A stretch of DNA of 32,804 nt from Acidobacteriota bacterium (GTDB lineage: Bacteria; Acidobacteriota; UBA890; WLXD01): the NCBI GenBank assembly GCA_029263295.1, contig JAJCXT010000052.1, positions 1-32,804 of the forward strand. Reading direction: 5' to 3'. A program made the position numbers and the translations under genes. Shown here in pieces: positions 1 through 6,977 of the stretch; position 1 is the first letter of the stretch; each line of letters begins with the position of its first letter. The notes below the pieces were generated by a model. It made no database searches and was not told the origin of the DNA. It worked only from the letters and a program-made list of their open reading frames with translations.

Positions 1-376
1 CTAGCGCGCCCAGCGAGAAGACGTCGCCAAGCCCGTCCCAAACCGTCGTGCTATCGAGCATCACGGTGGTGCCATCAAGGAGCTGGATGGAGCTGCCAGC
101 CACATCGACACTCCCGACGGTCCCGCCAAACTGCAGGAAGGCACCGGGGCCAGCGTCGTCGGCCTCGTCGGTTTCGGCCTTGAGCGCGGTCGCCAGAATG
201 CGCCCGTCGGGCTGTTCGTTGCCGTCGCCCTCGATTCGTGACGGTGTGCCCGCTGCGACGGCCTGAGCTAGCGCGCCCAGCGAGAAGACGTCGCCAAGCC
301 CGTCCCAAACCGTCGTGCTATCGAGCATCACGGTGGTGCCATCAAGGAGCTGGATGGAGCTGCCAGCCACATCGAC
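1..376. repeat. Tandem 267-bp coding repeat inside the DUF5666 gene
   Basis: Bases 1-109 are identical to bases 268-376, a period of 267 bases (exactly 89 codons). The following roughly 85 bases (110-195 against 377-462) are still highly similar but carry about a dozen differences. The period is a multiple of three and each unit encodes one DUF5666 domain. The perfect stretch, including synonymous positions, points to a recent duplication or gene conversion between neighbouring units. More copies may lie beyond the left edge. Confidence 0.9.
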
Positions 377-844
377 GTTTCCAACGGCCCCGCCAAACTG
401 AAGGAAGGCGCCCGGGCCAGCGTCGTCGGCCTCGTCGGTTTCCGCCTTGAGAATGGTGGCGAGTAACGAGCCGTCATCGCGCACCGTCGCGGTGCCCTCG
501 ATGCGCACGTTGGCGCCTCGCGCGAGAGCGTCATCAACCGCGCCGAGATCGAAAACGTCACCGAGCGGATTCCACTGGGTAGCGCCGTCAACGAGGATCG
601 ACGGTCCCGCGGTCAGCAGCAGAGTCGACGCGCCGAAGTCCACCCCGGCGACGGCGCCCTCGAAGGATTGACTCGAGCCGGTGAGGCCGTCGCCGGACGA
701 CCCGTTGCCGGATTGGGTGCCGCCTGAGGTCAGGAGATCGAGGTTCGGGGCTGTGGGGTCGCCCGAAGAACCGCAGCCAACGAGCGACACCACGGCAAGC
801 ATCACGGTCCAGCGAAGAACAGACGAACAGGTAGAACTCATCAT
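1..844 (-). CDS. DUF5666 repeat lipoprotein, partial (3' end outside window)
   Basis: The frame is open from an ATG at 844 (a second ATG in frame at 841) leftward to the window edge, so the C-terminus is missing. The N-terminus has a lipoprotein signal: a hydrophobic core ending in LVGCGSSG, so the Cys is probably lipidated and the protein anchored in an outer or inner membrane facing the periplasm. After a Ser/Gly-rich linker come three tandem units of about 89 residues. Each has the pattern G-x-V-x-x-V-D, then ILVDGATQW or VMLDSTTVW, then LGDVF, then a Gly-rich turn followed by RIEG and ILATxLKAETDE. This matches the DUF5666 beta-barrel-like repeat. The last two visible units are nearly identical in DNA, while the first is more diverged. 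The gene is divergent from the propeller gene at 1088, with 243 bases between them. The role of DUF5666 proteins is unknown. The family assignment is from pattern memory. Confidence 0.75.
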   Translation of the reverse strand, partial: MMSSTCSSVLRWTVMLAVVSLVGCGSSGDPTAPNLDLLTSGGTQSGNGSSGDGLTGSSQSFEGAVAGVDFGASTLLLTAGPSILVDGATQWNPLGDVFDLGAVDDALARGANVRIEGTATVRDDGSLLATILKAETDEADDAGPGAFLQFGGAVGNVDVAGSSIQLLDGTTVMLDSTTVWDGLGDVFSLGALAQAVAAGTPSRIEGDGNEQPDGRILATALKAETDEADDAGPGAFLQFGGTVGSVDVAGSSIQLLDGTTVMLDSTTVWDGLGDVFSLGAL

Positions 845-1087
845 GGTAATCGTGGCCTGGTCTGTTGATGGGGGAGCATCTGTCGTGGGATAGGACACCC
901 GAAATGCGCCGCCGGAACATAAATAGCGCTGGATTAACGCGTTTCTTGGCCAGGCCCGGCCATAGTGCACAACGCGCGGGCGCGCGTGAGGCGTGCGGCA
1001 GGCGGGGCTGAATCCACCCGTCCGTGAACTGAAGTAGGGCAGTCACTAGGATTGGGATGCACTTTCCCCATGTTGCCGAGGCCATGA

Positions 1088-2002
1088 ATGTTGATACGAC
1101 AATGCGGTTGGGCGCGTAGTTTTTCGATGGTGCTCCTGTGCGGCCTTGCCCTCGGTGGCCTGCCGGCTCGCGTCCAGGCCCAGGCGGTGAGTTCCCTCTC
1201 GTTGTCAGAGCCCATCTTTGCCGACGGGATTCGCTTCGATGCGGACGGGTCGTTGATTGCGTGCGGCGGTTTTCGTGGAACGTCCGTTTACCGGATCACC
1301 ATGGACGGCGAGGTGACCGAGTTGGCGAGTGGGTTCGTTGGACCGACCCAGTCGGCGCGTGACGCGCAGGGTCGGCTCTACGTGACCAACTACTCGGACT
1401 CGGGCACGGTTGCCGTGGTCGACGTCGGAGGCGATCAGGCGATACCACTCGCGACAGTGCCTAAGGGCGTTGCAGGCATCGCAACGGGCCCCGATGGGAA
1501 CCTGTACGTGTCGATCTACGGCGACCAGATGGGCTCCGGCGACGCGGTTTATCGTGTCATGCCCGATGGCGAAGCCGAGGTCTTCGTGCACGGCGAACCG
1601 ATCGCGGCACCCATTGGTCTCGTCTTTGGCCCCGACGGCACCCTCTACGTGGCGAACTCCCGGGATGGCCGTATCCACGGCGTCGACGCCGCGGGTAGCG
1701 TGTCGCTGCTGGCCCAGCTGCCGTCCGGCGGCGGGTTCTTTGCCACCGGACATCTGGTCTTTGGCAACGGCAAGCTGTACGCCTCCGGAAACCACCACCA
1801 CCGCATCTACGAGATCGACCTCAATGGGGAGGTCCGAGTTCTGGCAGGCACCGGCAAAGCTGGCGCCGAAGACGGTCCAGCAAACGAGGCCACCTTCACG
1901 GTCCCCAATGGCCTGGCCGTGTCGCCCGATGGAAGCCGCCTCTACGTGATGCCCGGCGGACGCCCACCGCGGACGGCGCTGCGGATCATCGAGTTGCGTT
2001 AG
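1088..2002 (+). CDS. Exported SMP-30/gluconolactonase-like (NHL-type) beta-propeller protein
   Basis: The 304-residue product has an N-terminal signal peptide (hydrophobic core VLLCGLALGGL, probable cleavage after VQAQA), so it is probably periplasmic or secreted. The rest is repeated beta-propeller blades with motifs such as GIRFDADGSLIACGG, GIATGPDGNLYVS, GLVFGPDGTLYVANSRDG and, near the C-terminus, DGPANEATF followed by PNGLAVSPDGSRLYV. The last pair is typical of NHL repeats and SMP-30/LRE-like domains. Such proteins bind or hydrolyse small molecules such as lactones, but the calcium-binding and catalytic residues of true gluconolactonases cannot be assigned here, so the substrate is unknown. 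The ATG at 1088 follows a weak GAGG at 1078-1081. An ATG at 1130 would also leave a usable signal peptide. The gene appears to stand alone, followed by a tRNA gene on the other strand. Confidence 0.8.
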   Translation: MLIRQCGWARSFSMVLLCGLALGGLPARVQAQAVSSLSLSEPIFADGIRFDADGSLIACGGFRGTSVYRITMDGEVTELASGFVGPTQSARDAQGRLYVTNYSDSGTVAVVDVGGDQAIPLATVPKGVAGIATGPDGNLYVSIYGDQMGSGDAVYRVMPDGEAEVFVHGEPIAAPIGLVFGPDGTLYVANSRDGRIHGVDAAGSVSLLAQLPSGGGFFATGHLVFGNGKLYASGNHHHRIYEIDLNGEVRVLAGTGKAGAEDGPANEATFTVPNGLAVSPDGSRLYVMPGGRPPRTALRIIELR

Positions 2003-2134
2003 ACCCTCCCAGGGAGTCGTCGGGCGCGCCTCTTGCCATGCTGACCGCGCCAGGGCGCAATTCCCGAAACGCCTCCGAAAAAAACCGAAACCCCCGCAAG
2101 CAGCCGTTCCTGGACCGCGAGCGAGGGTTCGATG

Positions 2135-2150
2135 TTCCCGCGAACGGGAA
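2135..2150 (-). terminator. UUCG-capped hairpin immediately 3' of tRNA-Glu
   Basis: On the minus strand, two bases after the tRNA discriminator, there is a perfect 6-bp stem TTCCCG/CGGGAA closed by a TTCG tetraloop. No U-tract follows directly; a run of seven T lies about 50 bases further on, at about 2078-2084. The hairpin is a plausible 3' end or processing signal for the tRNA transcript, but not a textbook intrinsic terminator. Confidence 0.45.
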
Positions 2151-2152
2151 GG

Positions 2153-2227
2153 TAGCCCTAACGGGATTTGAACCCGTGTCTCCGCCTTGAGAGGGCGGTG
2201 TCCTGGGCCAGGCTAGACGATAGGGCC
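2153..2227 (-). tRNA. tRNA-Glu (anticodon CTC)
   Basis: On the minus strand the sequence folds as a complete cloverleaf. The acceptor arm is GGCCCTA with TAGGGCT, giving a G1-U72 wobble as read here. The D-arm begins GTCTAG and ends CAGGAC. The anticodon stem is CCGCC/GGCGG around the loop CTCTCAA, with anticodon CTC at 34-36. The T-arm is ACGGG-TTCAAAT-CCCGT and the discriminator base is A. The overall pattern (CGTCTAG, AGGACACCGCC) is that of bacterial glutamate tRNAs, so it reads GAG codons. The 3' CCA is not encoded (the discriminator is followed by CCT) and would have to be added by nucleotidyltransferase. The D-loop is about two bases longer than in E. coli tRNA-Glu. Confidence 0.93.
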
Positions 2228-2335
2228 ACGAGTTCGTGTGCATGCCTGGCGAGCGCACGAGCCTTGAAAGGTAGCCGGGCGTTGGCAGTCGCGCAAGCCC
2301 GGTTCTCCCGAGCTGCTCGCGCTCCTGGCGCCGGG

Positions 2336-2866
2336 TCAGGACCCTGGGCGAGCCGCTGCCATTTGCTCCCAGAGCAAGCCTAGCGGCATGCCGTTGACCA
2401 ACTCATTGGTGCCTTTGGTCTTGATGTCGAGGCAGAGTTGCCCGCCTGGAGGTACGACGAGGTCCTCAGTAACTTCGACGGTCCGTTCGATGCGGCCGGT
2501 GGCCTTGTTCACCTTCCACGCAGGTGGTCGGAACCTGAAGAGCCTCGTGCCCTCGGCGTTGGTGCCCGTGAGGGATATCTGCAGCTTGCGCGGGAACCCC
2601 ACTGCCCGCGCGTCGTCGCCCTCTGAAGGAGGCTCGTCGAGGTCGAGTTCGAGCGAGTAGAACGCCGCGTATAGCTCGACGGGGCTGCTGGCGAACACGG
2701 TGCACTTGACCCGATTCCAACGAGAACGTGGGTAGCAACGCGTAGGGTGCCCGTCATCGTCGTACGGGCATTGAACGTTGAAGGCGAAGAAAACGTAGTC
2801 GAAGGTGCAGGCGTTCGCGAGCAGCATTAGCGCTACGACAGAAAGAACCAGGGTTCGCCGAAACAT
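2336..2866 (-). CDS. Small putative lipoprotein of unknown function
   Basis: The product is about 176 residues. The start chosen is the ATG at 2866 because it follows a well-placed Shine-Dalgarno GAGGTGA; the frame is open further upstream to 3019, but that extension would overlap the regulator gene. The N-terminus MFRRTLVLSVVALMLLANAC is a signal peptide with a lipobox-like end (Cys20). The mature part contains a few more Cys residues (QCPYDDD, RCYPRSR, VKCTVF) and predicted beta-rich segments such as KLQISLTGTNAEGTRLF and LVVPPGGQLCLDIKTKG. No family is recognised. It lies 85 bases downstream of a response regulator on the same strand, so it may be the last gene of that operon or a target of the two-component system. 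That link is inference from position. Confidence 0.7.
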   Translation of the reverse strand: MFRRTLVLSVVALMLLANACTFDYVFFAFNVQCPYDDDGHPTRCYPRSRWNRVKCTVFASSPVELYAAFYSLELDLDEPPSEGDDARAVGFPRKLQISLTGTNAEGTRLFRFRPPAWKVNKATGRIERTVEVTEDLVVPPGGQLCLDIKTKGTNELVNGMPLGLLWEQMAAARPGS

Positions 2867-2888
2867 GTTCACCTCGATATTGCGCCAA

Positions 2889-2905
2889 GCCGCAGGGTCT
2901 GCGGC
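2889..2905 (-). promoter_or_regulatory. Stem-loop in the leader of the small lipoprotein gene
   Basis: A perfect 7-bp inverted repeat GCCGCAG/CTGCGGC with a 3-base loop lies between the response-regulator stop (2952) and the lipoprotein start (2866), ending about 12 bases before the GAGGTGA Shine-Dalgarno. Flanking GGCGC and GCGCC stretches could form an alternative pairing. No U-tract follows, so it could be a processing site, an attenuator-like structure or chance in GC-rich DNA. Confidence 0.35.
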
Positions 2906-2951
2906 GCCATTCACTACCTGTGTGACGGTAGAAGGCGCGCGGCAAGCGTCG

Positions 2952-3641
2952 CTATCGCCGGAACCGGGTATTCGAGTCGAGGAGCTGTTGTTCGTAGGCA
3001 ACGCGCACGGCGGCGGCACGTGAGTTCACGCGCAGTTTTCGATAGATGTTCTTCACGTGTGTCCGCACGGTATGCGGGCTGATGCACAGCCGCTTGGCGA
3101 TCGCGGACTCGGTGTCGCCCTGCACGATCTGCTCGAGCAATTCCACCTCGCGAGCCGACAGCGTTCCCGCCGGGTCAGGTGCCGGGGCTGTGTCTGTCGC
3201 AGTACTGGGCGGCGCCTGGCTCAACAAGTGCAGCACGTTCCGAGCTACCGGCCGCGACAGCGGCACGCCGCCCTCGTGCACCTCGGCGATCGCGTTCGCG
3301 ATGGTCTCCGCTGGCGAGTCCTTTAGCAGATAGCCAGCGGCGCCGGCCTGGATAGCTGCGAGGATCGTTCGCGGCTCTTCGAAGACGGTGAGCATCAGGG
3401 CCCCGATCGCTTCGTGTTCACGCGCCAGGCACGCAGCCACCTCGATACCGGAGACGTCTGGCAGCTCGATGTCGACGAGCGCGACGTCCGGCGGTGCTTC
3501 CTGTTGGCCCAGGAGTTCAAAGAACTCATGGGCTGTCGCGGCGGAGAACACGATCTCTATCTGCGGGAAGAAGGCAAGGCGTTGAGTGAGCTGGCGCCGG
3601 AACGGCTCGTTGTCGTCGAGGAGCGCCACTCGGATACTCAT
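2952..3641 (-). CDS. NarL/LuxR-type response regulator
   Basis: The 229-residue product has the two-domain layout of NarL-family regulators. The receiver domain (about residues 3-120) has the acidic pair D9-D10, the phospho-acceptor D57 in the context ALVDIELPDVSG, a Thr in LMLTVFEEP and the Lys in GYLLKDS. The C-terminal LuxR helix-turn-helix (about 160-222) reads LSAREVELLEQIVQGDTESA, then SPHTVRTHVKNIYRKL. It should bind DNA after phosphorylation. The ATG at 3641 is chosen because the receiver begins directly there (MSIRVALLDDN); the longer frame up to 3878 lies inside the kinase gene. The histidine kinase gene ends 55 bases upstream on the same strand, so this is almost certainly its cognate partner. 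Targets cannot be read from the sequence. Confidence 0.93.
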   Translation of the reverse strand: MSIRVALLDDNEPFRRQLTQRLAFFPQIEIVFSAATAHEFFELLGQQEAPPDVALVDIELPDVSGIEVAACLAREHEAIGALMLTVFEEPRTILAAIQAGAAGYLLKDSPAETIANAIAEVHEGGVPLSRPVARNVLHLLSQAPPSTATDTAPAPDPAGTLSAREVELLEQIVQGDTESAIAKRLCISPHTVRTHVKNIYRKLRVNSRAAAVRVAYEQQLLDSNTRFRR

Positions 3642-3696
3642 CACGCCAGATTGCCTGCCCACGGGGTTGTCGCGCAATCCCCACATCCGGGTATCG

Positions 3697-6600
3697 TCAG
3701 CTCCGGCGCGCCGAAGGCAGAGGGAGCTCCACACGAACGGTGGTGCCGCCGGCCGCCTCGTGTTCGAGCAAGAAGCTTCCGCCAATCTGTTCAGCGCGGA
3801 CGCGCATGCCGGACAGGCCGAAGCCCTGGTGTCCAGGCGGCGGCTGTCGGAAGGTCCCGTCGTCACGAATCTCGACATGCAGCGCGTTGATGGCGCTGGT
3901 TATGAGACGCACCTGCACATGATGGGCGCCAGCGTGGCGGATCGCGTTGTGTACTGCTTCCTGGATCAGGCGGAAGATCTCGAGGGCGTGTCCTGATGAC
4001 AAGAGCGCGCCGAGATCACCGGTTGCCTCGCACCGGAGCGTGGGGTTGTCGCGGTGTTGCTGTTGTTCGTGCAGGTGCTCGCGCACCTGGTCGGTCAACT
4101 CACCCACCGTGACCTGTTCGCGGCTGAGCGACCAGACGGTTTCGTGCAGCTGGTCCATGGCGCGCTGTGCCTCCGCGCGGAGGGTCACCAGGTGCTCGTC
4201 GGCACCCGCGCGATTGCCAGAGCCGGCCGTCAGCTGGACCAACTCGACGCCTGCCAGGATCGTCGACACGCGGGCGCCGATGTTGTCGTGCAGATCGCGA
4301 GAGATTCGCTCGCGCTCGAGATGGATCTGTCGGGCAAGTTCGAGATCCCGCACACGCCGGCGCAGCGTGCGCGTCGATAGATGGCGGGTGATCAGCCCCA
4401 GCACCGAGACCAACGTGGCGAGCGCGAGTCCTCGGAACCAGAGCGTTCCCCACCAAGGTGTCGGAACCTCGATGGCAATGGAGACACCCTCGCGGTTCCA
4501 GATCCCGTCGGCGTTGGCAGCGCGTACGTGGAACCGGTACGTACCGGGTGCCAGAGCCGGATAGCGAGCCTGGCGCTGGGTACCCGCCTGCACCCACTCG
4601 GGATCGAAGTTCTCGAGGCGGTAGGCGAAGGTGGCGCGCTCCGGGCTCGAGAACGTGAGAGCGGTGAAGTCGAAGGTCAGGCCGGTGTCGTCGTACGCCA
4701 GCCGCAGCGACTGCAACCCGTGGGGGGCGGTTCGGACAATGCCGCTGCGCCGTGAGCGCGTGATCGCCGTGAGCGAGACCGGCGGCGGATGCGGATTGTC
4801 CCGCAGGCGGGTCGGGTCGAAAATGGTCGCGCCCGCCAGGCTGCCGAAGACGAGTTGCCCGTCGGCCATGCGGGCGGCCGCGCGACGATTGAACTCGGCA
4901 TGCGCTAGCCCGTCGTCGGTTGTGTAGCGACGGGCAGTGCCGAAACTGTCGGGCTGGAGGGGGTGCTGAAAGCGGATCAGTCCATCGTTGGTGCTCAGCC
5001 ACAGCGCTCCGGCAGTGTCGTGAATGGCGGCGTAGACCGGGCCGGCGGGGAGGCGACTGGTCAGCTCGGCTTCCGCCAGTTCGCCAGATGCCGGATCGAA
5101 CACGAAGAGGCCCCGATCACTGCCAAGCCACAGGCTCTCATCGCCACGTTCGGTGATTGCCCAGAAGCCCTCGCTGCCGCGCAGCGCAGGCAATTCGCCC
5201 AGCGGGAAGCGCGTTGCCTGCAGCGTCGACGTGTCGAGGCGGTACAGGTCGCTGTTCGCCGTGCCTACCCACAGCGACCCGTTGCTGGCGAGAGCGAGCC
5301 CCTCGATGCCCGGACGGTCGGGGCCACCCTCGGCGATCTGTTCCACCCGTGTGGTCGCGTGCGTGGTGGCGTCGACGCGGAACAGCCCGAAACTGGTGCC
5401 GGCCCAAACCTGCCCCAGGTGGTCGTGGGTGATGGTGAAGACGGTGGGTTCAGGGGTGTCGGCACCCGAGGCCAGGGTCACCCGGTCGAAGTGGTCAGCG
5501 TCCAGATCGAGCGCGCAGAGCCCGCGGTTCGTACCGATCCAAACGTGCGCGCCGGGGCCGGAGTGAACGGCCCAGACTTCGCCCCCGCACAGCCCGTGGG
5601 CATTGGGTTGCGCCGAGTAGCGTCGGGCCTGTCCCGTTGCCGGGTCGAGCCGTGTTAGCCCACCCCCGATCGTCCCCAGCAATAGACGTCCGCCGTCGTC
5701 CTCTACGGTGCTGACCACGGGGCCGGCGCCAAGTGTCGGCGGGTCGGAAGGGTCGTGCTGGTAGTTGCGAAACGGCTTGGCGAAGGGATCCAATCGCATC
5801 AGCCCGGCGGCGGTAGCGATCCAGATGGCTCCCTCGTGGTCCTGTGCGATGTCCCAGAAACGAGTCGAGAACGGTTCGGGGGAGGTGCTCTCGAGCGCCA
5901 CGGCTTCGGCGGGCTGGCCTGGCGCGATGCGGTAGAGGCGGTCCGAACCCACCCAGACCGCACCACTACGGTCGCGCAGGATTGGCAACGCACCGCCCCG
6001 GAGACGTTCTGTCCCAGGGGCATCTCCGAACTGGCCGCGTTCGGGGTCGAACGTACCGACACCACCTGTGTGCCCCACCCACAGAAGCCCGGAGTCGTCC
6101 TCGAAGGCCACCAGGGTCTCCCTCCATGGCGACTGCGTGCGAGTGACGTCGCCGTTAGCGTCCACCCGGTACAGACGACCACGCTCCGTACTCAGCCAGG
6201 TGCGATCGCGGCTGTCGTACAGGATTCTCCAGACGGGATCCTCCGCGAACGGGGTCGGATCGGGTTCTGTCCACGGCAGCGCAGCGACCGGTTCGAACCG
6301 ATCGGTCTCGGCGAGATAGCGGAACAGTCCCTCCGGTGCCGCCACCAGAAGACGCCCGTGCGAATCCTGGGCGAAGGCCTGAGCCTGCAGCGCATAGTGC
6401 TGAAACATGCCGGTCCGGCGTTCCAGTCGGTCGAGGCCCACCGCGGTGCGGATCCAGAGGTTCTGGTCGCCATCCTCCCAGAGCCGTCGCACCGTGTTGT
6501 TGGCCAGTGATCCGGGCAGGTCGGGGTCGTGCCGGAACGTGGTGAACGAAACGCCGTCGAAGCGGTTGAGACCGTCGATCGTTCCTATCCACATGAACCC

Positions 6601-6780
6601 CTGGTGGTCCTGCAGAATCGTGAACGCCGAGTTGTTCGATAGTCCCTGGCGAGTGTCGATCACGCGGACCGCGACAGGGTCGACGTTCTCCTGCGCGCGT
6701 ACCGGGCGCGGGACAATCAAGCCGGCGGCCGCAAGACTGAGCATCACCGACGTGACCACAGCAGGTTGCCGGATTCTCAT
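3697..6780 (-). CDS. Propeller-type (Reg_prop/Y_Y_Y) sensor histidine kinase
   Basis: The 1027-residue product is a membrane-bound sensor kinase. It has a signal peptide (SLAAAGLIVPRPVRAQ), then a large periplasmic region (about 35-700) of two-component-propeller repeats such as ILQDHQGFMWIGTIDGLNRF and ALWLSTNDGLIRF. These form the double propeller typical of the family. A Y_Y_Y domain follows (about 700-770, with FAYRLENFDPEW and GTYRFHVRAANADG), then one TM helix (about 779-797). The HisKA_3 dimerisation region carries the phospho-acceptor H831 in RISRDLHDNIGARVS. A HATPase_c domain has an N-box in EAVHNAIRHA (about 941-950) and a G-box in GFGLSGMRVRAEQIGG. The ATG at 6780 is preferred over an upstream TTG at 6804. 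The ligand is unknown. It is divergent from the sortilin-like gene at 6978, and the response regulator follows directly. Confidence 0.93.
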   Translation of the reverse strand: MRIRQPAVVTSVMLSLAAAGLIVPRPVRAQENVDPVAVRVIDTRQGLSNNSAFTILQDHQGFMWIGTIDGLNRFDGVSFTTFRHDPDLPGSLANNTVRRLWEDGDQNLWIRTAVGLDRLERRTGMFQHYALQAQAFAQDSHGRLLVAAPEGLFRYLAETDRFEPVAALPWTEPDPTPFAEDPVWRILYDSRDRTWLSTERGRLYRVDANGDVTRTQSPWRETLVAFEDDSGLLWVGHTGGVGTFDPERGQFGDAPGTERLRGGALPILRDRSGAVWVGSDRLYRIAPGQPAEAVALESTSPEPFSTRFWDIAQDHEGAIWIATAAGLMRLDPFAKPFRNYQHDPSDPPTLGAGPVVSTVEDDGGRLLLGTIGGGLTRLDPATGQARRYSAQPNAHGLCGGEVWAVHSGPGAHVWIGTNRGLCALDLDADHFDRVTLASGADTPEPTVFTITHDHLGQVWAGTSFGLFRVDATTHATTRVEQIAEGGPDRPGIEGLALASNGSLWVGTANSDLYRLDTSTLQATRFPLGELPALRGSEGFWAITERGDESLWLGSDRGLFVFDPASGELAEAELTSRLPAGPVYAAIHDTAGALWLSTNDGLIRFQHPLQPDSFGTARRYTTDDGLAHAEFNRRAAARMADGQLVFGSLAGATIFDPTRLRDNPHPPPVSLTAITRSRRSGIVRTAPHGLQSLRLAYDDTGLTFDFTALTFSSPERATFAYRLENFDPEWVQAGTQRQARYPALAPGTYRFHVRAANADGIWNREGVSIAIEVPTPWWGTLWFRGLALATLVSVLGLITRHLSTRTLRRRVRDLELARQIHLERERISRDLHDNIGARVSTILAGVELVQLTAGSGNRAGADEHLVTLRAEAQRAMDQLHETVWSLSREQVTVGELTDQVREHLHEQQQHRDNPTLRCEATGDLGALLSSGHALEIFRLIQEAVHNAIRHAGAHHVQVRLITSAINALHVEIRDDGTFRQPPPGHQGFGLSGMRVRAEQIGGSFLLEHEAAGGTTVRVELPLPSARRS

Positions 6781-6977
6781 GGGGCGCCTGGTCGCTCTCC
6801 GCAACGGTTGATGTCCGCCGTCGATTCCGAGGCATTGTAAGGGGTAGGGAGCGGCGGAGGACGGAAGGCGGTGGCGCAGCGATGCTCCGGCTGTGGTACG
6901 AAGAGCTGATCATCCACCCTGGTTCTGACAGTCGCGAAGCCCGCCCCCCTCCGGCGACGCGGCCCGAGGGAGATTCC

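Noticed and set aside
1..376. CRISPR-like interpretation of the perfect repeats
   Set aside because: The repeat period is 267 bases, there are only two copies, and it encodes protein in frame.
2250..2290. Possible promoter (TTGCGC, 17 bases, TACCTT) upstream of tRNA-Glu on the minus strand
   Set aside because: Only three of six bases match at the -10, so it is not better than chance in this composition.
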